Origin: Augochlora pura
Taxonomy: Eukaryota; Arthropoda; Insecta; Hymenoptera; Halictidae
Length of the DNA: 64,000 nt
Assembly (NCBI RefSeq): GCF_028453695.1
Contig: NC_135781.1
Location: forward strand, 30,813,640-30,877,639
Direction of reading: 5' to 3'
Made by a program: the position numbers and the translations under genes. The notes below the pieces were generated by a model. It searched no databases. It was not told the DNA's origin and saw only the letters and a program-made list of their open reading frames with translations. Of the stretch, positions 1 to 11,000 are shown piece by piece (the first letter of the stretch is position 1; every line of letters begins with the position of its first letter).

Positions 1-34
1 TTTTAGTTATTTTATTTTTGTGGCGTTTAACATA

Positions 35-114
35 TTAGGTTGGAAACTATGAAACGGGCGTTTTTGTCTAGTCTGTGTTCAGCTGCGACGACCGTTTCAT
101 AGTTTCCAATTTAA
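35..114. mobile_element. 80-bp mariner-like MITE
   Basis: The left end reads TTAGGTTGGAAACTATGAAA, and the right end, reverse-complemented, reads TTAAATTGGAAACTATGAAA. Each is preceded by TA (33-34) or followed by TA (115-116), fitting a TA target-site duplication. The inverted repeats share a perfect 18-bp core (TTGGAAACTATGAAACGG). TTAGGTTGG plus a TA duplication is typical of Tc1/mariner termini. Only about 30 bp separate the ends, so there is no coding capacity. Confidence 0.6.
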
Positions 115-3100
115 TAAATCAATAAATTCAGATATATTGCTATTAAGAAATAGAACATTTCTTTTTATTTTTGCAATGTTCAACACGAGCTAATAAATAC
201 AGAAGTCTTCTTCATACTGTCATAGGGCAACTCAAAGTGAATAGATACACTTCCATCATTTATAAAATCTTCAAAAGACAATGAATTGCTAAAATATATT
301 TCTTTGTAAATAAAACACTATAACTCGATATGAATGTATATTTTCATTTCCAAATGCTTGCTTTTTCAACAAAATTAATTTCATGAAATAGAAGAAAATC
401 CTTCTCGTCTTCCAACTACTACAGAATCGTTTTAAAAGCCAGTCCAAAAAGAGTGGTCCATTTATTGACACGTCAACATTTTGTTGAAGCAGCGGATAGA
501 ACCGAGTCTCCGCTATTAATCGTAGAAAACAAAGAACGTCGAGGGTCCACAAATAGAAGGTGACAGACGTTCGGTACAGCGGCGAAAGGACACGGCCTGC
601 TGGAAATTCGTCGCGGTCTCTCGAGCTGCGATTTGTCTGCCCAATTTCACGGCCCTTTTGGGGAAAATGGGGGAAACCTCCCGGCACTCGACTGCAGTGC
701 CCGAGTGTGGGAAATAGACCGCGTTAATTCACCGTCACGATTTCCTTCGCTCGTTCCACGTGGGTGTGAGAACGCGGCCGACTTCTACGCGGATTGCTCC
801 TCGCCTTCGCGACAGGACACCCCGTCGTCATGAATACAAAACAATGCTGTCTTCGTTTCGGGAAAGGTTCCTAAAACGTAGCACCAATCTTACCCCTTTC
901 CATTTGGAAAATAAGTTCGCTATAAATCAGATACTTTGACGAAAATCATGAAATCTAGAAAGAAGAATAATGTGCATTTATTCTGTTTACATATTCGTCA
1001 GAAAAATAAGACGACTTGCATCGATCTTTCCATTTTTATTTCGTTGACACGCCTACGGACGTGAATACTATAGCATTCATTTTTATTGTGATGAAAACCT
1101 ACGTGAATGCTGTAACGTTTATAGGCCATGTTATCACGTGTTCAACTCTCTGCAACGTTTATTGCTCGAAATTATTGTGAACTTCAATTCGATCTACGTC
1201 GTTGCGGATGCTATAGTGTTCATTATATACTTATAATTGTTATAATAACAATTCTGCGCTCTCAGATAAAATGTTAAAATCATAATTATCATAAGAATAA
1301 ATTATATGGCCATTTCTGCAGCTTGTTACTATTTTTACTGTCTGTCAACGTGCCAACCCCTTTGCATCGTAAAAAGAACGCAACGAAATGACCTCATTAT
1401 CAATTTATCTATTATCACCCTTTTCCTTTGCGATAAATGGAGCTAGTTCTTTCCAACGTAGTTACTCCAATCGAGAAATATTTTATTGGCGGCTTCAATA
1501 AATCTTTTCAATTTCGTCGAGTTTTACAGGCAATTAGCCAGTCGTAAGACAGATTTACACCAGTTTCCCACGGACTCTGATCGTTCCCATTGTGCCACCG
1601 TATTCCCCGTCCGTTCGATAAAGTGCACCGTCGTAATTTCAGAGGGGTGGTGGTGAGTTTCCAGACGAGCCGAAAAACATCCGCAATCGTCGGTATCGAT
1701 GTATGTATCCTCGGTCGCCGCGGCGCGCACGGCCGTTCCAGAACGGATGTCCGCGGCGAGGGATTATTAGTTTTCCGCTTTCGGAATGGCCCCGGCGTTT
1801 TCATCGTGCGGACGGCACACACGTAACAGCGGCCACGGGTATTACGTCTGGGGGCCGTACGTTACGCTCTGGGGGAGAGACCGCTTTGCTTCTCTCTGTC
1901 CTACGCCGGTAGGCGTGGTTGAAATCGGGAGATGATTTATCCTTTGCGAAGCGGTAACTGCCGAGATCCTCGGCTAAACGACCGCGGGTCCTTCGTGTAT
2001 TAACCGTAATGCACTCTCCCGCTGCCATTGTGCCCACTGTATATAACTATACCTACACACCCTGCCGACGTCCTGCGACCCCCATCTGCTGCGACTTCGA
2101 CTTTTCTAACCCCCCCTCCCAACCCTGTTTCGCCGAGTCTCCTTCTTCGTCTTTTCTGGATCGTGGGGTCGCCCGTTTGACTTTGAATCTCGTCCAATCG
2201 GGCGGACTCTGGAGAACCTCCGTGATCAAAGAGTTGTTATTCTTTGTTTAAACATTGCTGAAATTCTGGAGAATATTTTATAGAAAATGATTCAGGTGAT
2301 TTTTTTAGTTTGGGCTTGATTTAGTACAGTCTTAATCACTTAGCTGTGTCGATCTGTTTTGAAGATAAATTTTGTTATACGTTTTATCGAAAACACTGGG
2401 TGTAGTTTTTTTAACAGTTGTTCTAGAATTATTCTAGAGTGCGCGAAATTTATGGATTTTGATCTAAATCGTAGAAGAAGTATTTTTATTGTAATATACA
2501 TATATATACATCTATAATCTATATATATAAAAATTTATAACCTTCTACCAGCAAAAAGATAACAAGAAATACAAAAATATATTTACCCTAAATAAGGTGT
2601 AAACAACGTAATCTAGATTTCAAATGCATTTCTAGCAAAAATAATCGTACAAAATACAAAAACAGAGCAAACAACACTCATTAAAACTAGATGTTGCATC
2701 GAACCGTTGCGCCTAGTAATTGACGGTAACAACAATGAACGATCGTGCCACTTTTATTTAGCGATAGACAGCCGTACCGCACAGCCTGCAATTAACGGAG
2801 GCATAGAATTACAGATTCAATGTCCGGTTCCTCCGCCGTAGAATTAAAATTATTATCAATGCAACGATTAGGGTACCGGTCATGAAATTACAGACAACAC
2901 TCCCTTCGTGTTTCTCGGTATTCCGTGCTTATGTTTCGTGCACTTTGCACCGGTGAACCCCGTTCCGTCGTGTCCCGTAATTCCTTTCCCCCTCCCCCCC
3001 TGTCGTAACTCCCCAACTTCAAGTCACTGCACGATTCCGTTCAATCCACTTCCTTCTTTAATGCGCGTGAGATGCATGAGCATATTGACATTCGTGTAGT

Positions 3101-3396
3101 CGTAAATTTTGATCGATTAGCCGGGGCCCCTCGTAAAGTCCGCGCGCCTCCGTTCGCCTCACGGCGGCGATAGAATTACGAAGCTGCGACCATCGATTAT
3201 GTTTAAAATTATCGGCCCGATTCGTCGTAGTACGATTCAATGGTACCTATGAATTCATTGTCCAATCCGTATATTATACATCTATGCTAATTATTGAACC
3301 TTTTACTCTCGCGTTTTACATAATAGATTGTTACTAAAATCGTACAGGATGAAATAATAAATGTAGAATAAAACGACGGAGTTAAATTGTTATGTG

Positions 3397-3614
3397 TTAA
3401 CCCTTTGAACTTTAGCGGCAGTATTGAGGTACCTAAAATTGTTTTATCGCGTTCCAAGATTATTCTTATTTATATTATATAAAAGTTTTGATTTAAAAAA
3501 TTGTTAAAAGCGTTATAATAATAAAATGCACTTTGTAGATAAAATAGATATACTATAAGTTAAAGAGATTATGTTAGACTTGCAGATGAAATGGCTTCGA
3601 GAGCAAAGGGTTAA
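3397..3614. mobile_element. piggyBac-type MITE, TTAA-bounded (copy 1)
   Basis: The sequence starts TTAACCCTTTGAACTTTAGC and ends GGCTTCGAGAGCAAAGGGTTAA. Inverted ends with CCCTTTG/CAAAGGG next to TTAA match the piggyBac target site and terminal pattern (TTAA-CCC...GGG-TTAA). The interior is AT-rich and non-coding. Confidence 0.6.
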
Positions 3615-5088
3615 ATCTGAAGATAATTATACACTGAATTGACCGAGTTAAAATTGTCTTCGCGTTAAAGGCAGACAAACAAGCAGATTTAAATCAGTTA
3701 GTACAGCAATGTACCATTTCCAACCTGATGAAATAATTAAGAAAAGACGAAAGCGGAGCCGATGCAACTTTTATCGCTACAAGAAACACGGCCTAATAAA
3801 AGTAAGCCTTATATAAGTCGCGACGTAATTGGTTCGCCCAAACGTTGCTTCATTTATGCATCAGACAGCTCAGTGACAAACCTCGGAATGTATTTTTAGC
3901 GAACAATTAGGTCACAGCGAGCTCTTTCTCCGAATACCACGTTCCCCCGACGATCGAACTCGATCCTCCCCGAATCGCAATTGCGTTAAACAATCGGCCC
4001 AACAACCTGTGACACGAGTACTCAAACACCGTCGTTTAATACAACAATAACCAGACAGCGTCTCAACATCGAATAAAAAAACACGACGACATCGTGGTTG
4101 GATTTTCCAAATGAATTCCGGATCGCTTAGCGTGCATATCCCTCCACTCAGAAATCAGCGTTCCATTCATCCGGGAATCATGCCAATCACTCTCCGGTAA
4201 TCGATTCCCGACTTGTTTTGACAATTCCGTCGGGTCGAATTCTTCAAGGGGGTGTCGTGGCCGCTTTTGTGATCGGCCCGGTTCTCCCCCCTCCCATCCT
4301 CTGAAAGAGATCAGTGTCTCCCATGGGATCTCGTTGACGCCGAAAATTGCAGGCTGCGCACTTCGCAGCCGCGCCGCGCGTATTTTCGCAGGCTGCGGGC
4401 GCGTGCTGGCCCGTCCTTCGAGGGGACCCACGAGTGAAAACGGGGCCCCGCCGTAGCCCCCCTCGAACGCCTCGTAGGCGTGACTCCATATGCCGGTTTC
4501 AGCCCGGCGACGTAACCGCTTGCTAGATACGCATTCACGCATTCTGCCGCCGGCTAATTTCTCCTGGACGCACCGAGAACAGGCCGTGCCCAGCGATACG
4601 ACGCGAGAACACGGCTTTGTGCGAAAATGTCTTTTCGAGTGGGCCGGGCAGATGCTCCGTTCAACCTGTTATTTATGGTCGAACGGCCGGTTTCGGAACT
4701 TTAAAACGCTTGGAAGATTGTCACTTTGAAAACTGTTTGATAGAAATTGGCGAACTTTGACTGATAATTACCTCGACTGTATGCAACAGTCTCGGATTTA
4801 AAAGGTTATAGTGATGAGAGTTCATTATACTTAAAATCTGTAAACGCTATATTAAAGTAGAAGTTTCGAGCTTTAATTTAAAAAAAGAATCATCGTCCTG
4901 CGATCATTTTTCAAAGTATTATTGTCAGTCGAAGTTGGTCAATTTATACGCAACATTTTTGTTTGCTATAATTCTTGTCAGCAGTATATCATGAAATTAA
5001 GGTGACAGATAAATAATTCCTTTTACCACGATACCTTTTATGGTTATTTATAGTTATTAGATTGAGACAATTTATATCGTTTGCATGC

Positions 5089-5091
<3 letters not shown>

Positions 5092-5131
<40 letters not shown>
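5092..5131. repeat. (TC)20 microsatellite
   Basis: An uninterrupted TC run in AT-rich intergenic DNA. Confidence 0.95.
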
Positions 5132-5134
<3 letters not shown>

Positions 5135-5764
5135 GTTTAAATATTAATAATAGAAGTATAGAATTTAATTCCGATTTAAAGCAAAGTGTATACTACTACT
5201 TACACATAGTATACTTTATTCTAAATAATTATAACGAGTCTAACACATTGCGCTATTACGAACAGTTTATTAAACCCTGACTTAGGTGTAATTAAAACAA
5301 TTTTCTATTATTTTAAACATTTTCATGAATCATTAAAAGACGAACCACTTACCTCAATAGCACCTCGCGGTTGAACGATTGACATCTTCTCAGCCTTAAT
5401 TCATCCTCCCACAAAACGACGAATCCCTAAACAGTCCGTCCCTAATCAATCCAAACGCTTCATAAAACCGCCCCTTTAAAAATTTCTCGCGTTCCATTTC
5501 AGGTGTCACCTCGTCCGTCGTTTAACTGTCCCGCGATCTAATCCGCAGACTTCTCGGCAGCGCGCGAGCGTCGATTTAAGCGAACTATAGCACGATACTG
5601 TCGCGCAACGATTGAATAATAGAATTGTCTGTTGCGTTCCCCATTCTCCAGGCTCCGCCGATCGAACGGTTTCGTCGCCGCGAGGCGGAAGAGAGCTGGG
5701 GGATAGAGACCGGTGGCGTGCAATTAGAAACGAACGATACACTCCATATAAGATATTCGCACAT

Positions 5765-7269
5765 TTTATTGCCATCTCGATATATACACAAAGCGTGCAA
5801 GACCGTTTCGCTCGGCTTCCGCTCCGTCGTATCGCGACCGTGATGCAGCTGTGGTAATCGCACGGCCAATCGATAGGCCATCGTCGTAACATAGTGCTCC
5901 TCCACCGTGCGGGAGGCTCGTTTAATGTAAATTATCTACAAGATAGACCTACGCTCGTACATCGGTTACAATCTACGCGGCGGTACGCTGCGGGAACGCT
6001 ATTTACAACACCGTAATATTACTTATTTACATCGACTTCATCCGCGGCGCAAACGAAAGAAGGAGCGGGGCTAGTCGCGCGCGATCGAGGAGAGGAAAAG
6101 AATCGAAGACCGCGCGGCCACCGACTCGCCGCGCATCGATTCGCGAGAACGGTACCTGCGAATCGCGTTCGCAGCGATGCACGCGTCTCGGTGTCCCGAA
6201 TAGAGCTCCACTGGACCGTCGCTTCGAATCAAGGATCTTCTGTTAAAATAGTTTCCGACCCTATCCTCGTCGATTATTCAGCACTTGCCCCGTCGGAAAT
6301 ATGCTGCGTCTTCTACTTTGAATTTCTCCTCGATGTTCCAGCTGGCAACAGTTCGCGAGATGAAGCTACTAACCCGTTTGCTCTGCAAGTCCATGGACTC
6401 TCGATAGTCTGCCTTCGAACGGCGATAACTGACACATTCGCTACCAGCGTTGCGCGTCCGCGACGATCTAATTCTCGCGCGAAAGAAAATCGAGTTAACC
6501 CTTTCGGTACGAGCACTCTGTCCGCCATGACACTCTGTAGGCGTTGCTCCGAAAATTCGCACACGGTCATACGAAGTATGATCTCTTTTATACGAAGATT
6601 GTCGTAAGCGTTAAATAAAATCTGTGCTTGATAAAACAGTGTTTTTTAAAACAAAAAGTGTTGCGTCCAGCTTTAATATTAAGAGATATAACATTCTGTT
6701 ATTTATACTGAAAATCGCACGGACGCCGGATATATCCGGCACTCGTACCGAAAGGGTTAATCGTCGGTTGTGCATGCATTCATAAGTATGCAGTCAAATG
6801 GCAGCGTTCATAAGGACAGAACCATAGTGCGGGTATCAAGCACTTATCACAAAATTGAGCAATATAATAAATCCTCGGAGAATTTCCAAATACCGTTTTC
6901 CTATTCCTAAGACATTCAGATAGGCGAATAAATGCGCGTTTACGTATCTCGCGATGCATCGAATTTTCGTCTCGCCTAAAGCGTCGCGAGGTGTCGGCGA
7001 AACCAACGCTGCCAGCGAACGTGCTACAAATTCCGCAGTCGATCGCGTACCCAGCGATCTCGATATCGATCTCTCGTGCTCAGAAAATGGCAAGGATCAT
7101 CGTCGCTGTTCACAAAACCGAAAAAGTCTGCCACGCATTCGAGTCGCTGTCCAGCAGCCGCTTCTTTCGCCACTCACCGTTGCCTCCGAAGTTCGCGCGA
7201 GACATGCGCCGATCCTTGGTCGCCGTTCTCCAGCTTCCATCGAGAGCACAGTTCACCCGGCATTGTTCA
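5765..7269 (-). other. unpg: probable 3' UTR of unpg
   Basis: This sequence follows the unpg stop codon. AATAAA on the minus strand (5765-5770) is a candidate polyadenylation signal about 1.5 kb downstream. A TTAA-bounded repeat element at 6495-6760 would lie inside the UTR. The UTR extent is inferred; no transcript evidence is available. Confidence 0.35.
6495..6760. mobile_element. TTAA-bounded MITE, variant subfamily (copy 2)
   Basis: It starts TTAACCCTTTCGGTACGAGC and its right end, reverse-complemented, reads TTAACCCTTTCGGTACGAGT. These are 19 identical bases at the ends, with TTAA at each side. The end sequence differs from the main family after CCCTTT, so this is a separate subfamily. 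A short subterminal palindrome (GCCGGATATATCCGGC) lies near the right end. Confidence 0.65.
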
Positions 7270-8027
7270 CTACCTGCCGGAAGAGCTGAGCCCACCGCGA
7301 TGGGACGGCACGGTGAACGCTCTGAGGCCGACGGCGACGCCGATGCCGACGCCGCTGCTGATCGGCGCCTGCACCTGTCCAGTCAGGTTGATGGACGAGT
7401 TGACCAGACCTAGAGCATCGCCTAAAACCGAGCTGGACGCCGTGGAAGCTGGACTGTCGCTCGCCGGCCTGACCCTCGGCGGCCTGGCGCACTTCTCCAG
7501 GTGATGATGGTGCGACCTCACCGCCAGCCTGCTCACGTGGACGGGGATCGGCACCACGATCCTGGTGCCGTTCCCGGAGTGCTGTCCGGCGGCACCGTTG
7601 TGCCTGCTCGAGGCTCCGGCGGCCGCCATGCTGGTCGCGCCGGTGCCCACTCCGCCGCCGGATAACCCGGCCTTCACCCTTTTCCATTTGGCGCGGCGAT
7701 TCTGGAACCAGATCTTCACCTGCACCTCCGACAGCTTCAGAGCGTGCGCGATGTGCGACCGCTCCGTCAAGCTGAGGTACTTCTTCGCGTGGAACTCCCG
7801 CTCCAGCTCCAACAGCTGCTCGGACGTGAACGCCGTTCGTCGGCGGCGTGCTTTGTTGTTGCTGGAACCCGACGCCGAGCTGTTCTGACCGTTCTCCATG
7901 GAGCCGGGGCTCACGTTGCTGGACGCGTTGCTGGACATCGCGTCGGCCGCGTCGTGACCGTCGCCCGCCATGCTCAGCCCTCCGCCCTCGTCCTCGCTCT
8001 CGGCGGATGCCCGACCGTTCTCCGAAC
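7270..8027 (-). CDS. unpg: unpg coding exon 3 (homeodomain and C-terminus)
   Basis: The acceptor CTGTGCGCAG is followed by GSENGRASAESEDEGGG, then a Ser/Asn-rich linker, the full 60-residue homeodomain and a 130-residue tail ending at the stop codon at 7270. The homeodomain is encoded without interruption. The tail contains HHHH and alanine- and glycine-rich stretches. Long open frames on other strands and frames here are composition shadows of this GC-rich exon. Confidence 0.95.
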
Positions 8028-11000
8028 CTGCGCACAGAAACCGCGGTCGGAATTAGTCGGGCGCTGCTTCCGGATCAGCTTGCGAACATTCGAAAATCTG
8101 CTCGCGAATCTGATTGGAAATCTGTTCTCGGTCGAAGAGCGATACGCTTCGATCTATATATCAAAGATCAAAGCAGGTATTGAAGTGTTATAAATAGGAG
8201 ACGAAAGAGGGACTTCTATGCTATAAAATTACGTCTTTGTTTCTTAACGATTCTAGGGAAACGAGTTTTTCTTTATGAGACAGCGGCGTAAAATAGGGAA
8301 AATCGCTAACTTCCGAAAGACTTCTGCAAAGAGGAGGCTATTGTCTAGGTCTCTTAAGGAATATAGAAATATTTCTGAATGCTATAAAAATTGTCTTAAA
8401 TTATCGAGGGAATTTTTTCGATAATTTAACGATCTTTTAACATCGTAATCCTCGATCTTTTGGTTTCGTTGCCGGGGACTCAACAGGTCGAATTCGAACG
8501 CGGAATCGCGAGCGCGTGAAAGCATTGGAATCCGAAAGCATTGGATATTATTGAATATATGCAATTCATCGAATCGTCGCGAGCCCGAGTTACACATGCC
8601 GGGGGCGAAACCGTCGCGATCGCGCGTTGCCTTAATGGGAAAGGAAGGGATGGCCGGATAGAGATGTAATGGCACTGTTCCGTGGACGATCGATCACAGG
8701 CTCGATTCCCGGACGAAGTGTAAAGACGCGGCGAGGACAACACCCGGTTTGTCCGTGAGTCCCGCGGCACCGTCACCGTTTCTTTCGCTCTCGCGGAAGC
8801 GTGTGTGGCCCATTCAATCGAAACTCTTTGAATTAGTAAAGGCCGCGGGTGCATCAAACTCTTACGTGCTCGTCTTGTTCTAGGAACTTGCTGCCTTGAA
8901 CACGGCCGCTGGGGAAAACCGGTAAACACGAAAATGAAGAGGAGAAAAAAGGGGGACTATGAACTCGACGTGTCCGGAATGGCGCACCGGCCTGGTCACC
9001 GCCGGTCAATTTACATCGTTCGTAATTGCTGAGCTATAGACGTCCGCGTACGCGTGTAACATTCCGCCGAGAAGTATTCGACTGACTTAAGAAACATTGC
9101 AAATATTCTTATGTCCGTGTTCGTTAATCATCGAGGAAAATTATAGAGCCGATTATTGTGGCGTCAAGTTTTACTGTGCTTTGCTTTCGACCATAATTGA
9201 CTTCATTTTAAGCTTACTTTTAAAATCCAGATATTTAAGGACGTTTTAATTTAATTTAAATTTATTTATTTAACCCTTCGCACTCCGAATTTTATTTCAA
9301 TTTCAGTGTCAGCAGCTCCCAACATCTATTTATTTGGACATGAAATAATGTCGAGTCTCACTCGACATAGAAATGCAAAGGGTTAATTTAAATTTAAAAA
9401 TATTGGTAGTATAATATTTTAATAAAATATATATGGCAATAGGAACAGCAAATATACTTAGTACAGAACTCAACTTCTTTGGAAATACACTGAACCGATT
9501 TACATATACAGTAATACCAGCTATTAAAACACAAACTATATGTAATTTCTTTATATTTTACTTTTATATTGTATTGTAATTTTTGTTCTTTTATTTTTAT
9601 ATACTATTTATAAGGTAACTCCGAACTATGTACAATAACTCCATGCAACTCAAAAGGGTCTTATTAGCCCGTCAATAAAGAATAATAATAATAATATCAT
9701 CTATTATTTTCAAAATATTAAATGTGAAGTTTGGCACGAGTTAGAAGTACCTAAATGTTTTAGTATTTATTCACACGTTCGCGGATAATTTAAAAATATT
9801 CCAAGGTAAACGTCGCTTCAAATAATTACAGCATTATTATTACATAAAATGAGCTAAAAAGATCGCATCTCCTACACCGTGTATTTAATGATATTTATTC
9901 GCGATCATATTTCGGCACTCCTACGCTTCGTTTCTCACGCCGCTTTATTTCGCAACAGTCGCGGCCGATCGATTCCGCTGTCCTCGCGATTAGACCGAAT
10001 GTACATTCGCGGAGAACTGGTTCCGACGAAACGCAATGACTTACAGATTCATCGGCCGCGGCTGAATAAGTTTCCGATCCGTGGTTACTAATTCAGGGAA
10101 CGGTGTCCCCGCTGGTGCACCACCATAAGACAGACGGAAAGCGATTAAAGTTGCACGGTAATGTACTTTATTGAACATCGTCTAAAGCAACCGTCGCAGC
10201 CAGCGTCCGGTTTTGCCCGACGTGGAAAATTGTTCGGAGCAGTCGAGGAAAAAAGAAAAGAAAAAAACTTCGTTCCGCCGCGTGCTATATAACGTTGCCG
10301 CGACGAAACCGCTCGCGTCCCGTCCAGCATATTAAATCTTCTCCTCTAACCGTGCAATAATGCACGACCGATTAATCGGTCTACGACGGTATACCGCGTT
10401 CCGGCCGTTCGATGACTTAATGGCGGCCGCGCCACTTAACCTATTCATGAGTGCCAGGTGGGCCCCCGCGAGACCGCGTTCCTCTATTCCTTTTTTTCCC
10501 CTCTTTTCTCTTTTTTTTTCTAAAAATCGAGAACTATGCCCGCTTGAAAGAGAATCGCTGATCAACCGTACGTATTACTCGCGACGCGACGATCCTTCGT
10601 TTCTGGAGCAAAAGGTCTCGCGGTAACTATAGGTCGCCTGAAAGTTTAAACACAATTTTCAACTGTGTTGAACGCGCCGTGAACGCTCGCGACCCGTGTG
10701 CATCCGTGGTTCAAACGGAATCAACCGCGTTAGGCCGGCTTGCCTTTTGAAACTTTTGAACTGTAATTTCGCGACCATTAGCAGAGATTGTTGCTGCTTT
10801 ATATACACGTCTGTCGTGGGTAATCGTTTAATTGGCAGCTAATATTTGTTTCAGATTGCAATAAGAAAGACGGTGGGAGAAAGTATACTTTTTCCGAATT
10901 TATTGTCATGATTATTGTAGAAGCTTGGATTTATGTTACAAGGGTTAAATGGATTTTTTCCTAGGTTGATTTAACATTATTTAATACTATTTAATATTAT

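Larger units (their letters stand above)
115..5764. other. gene-poor sequence at the left of the window
   Basis: No supported coding exon was seen. It has a GC-rich patch at about 1.5-2.2 kb and another at about 4.1-4.7 kb, AT-rich stretches elsewhere, a CT microsatellite at 5092-5131 and one TTAA-bounded repeat at 3397-3614. Open frames here are short and have no recognisable domain. Confidence 0.5.

Noticed and set aside
7253..8035. 260-codon minus-strand frame and several plus-strand frames over the homeobox exon
   Set aside because: They are alternate-frame shadows of the unpg exon, which has the recognisable homeodomain in another frame.
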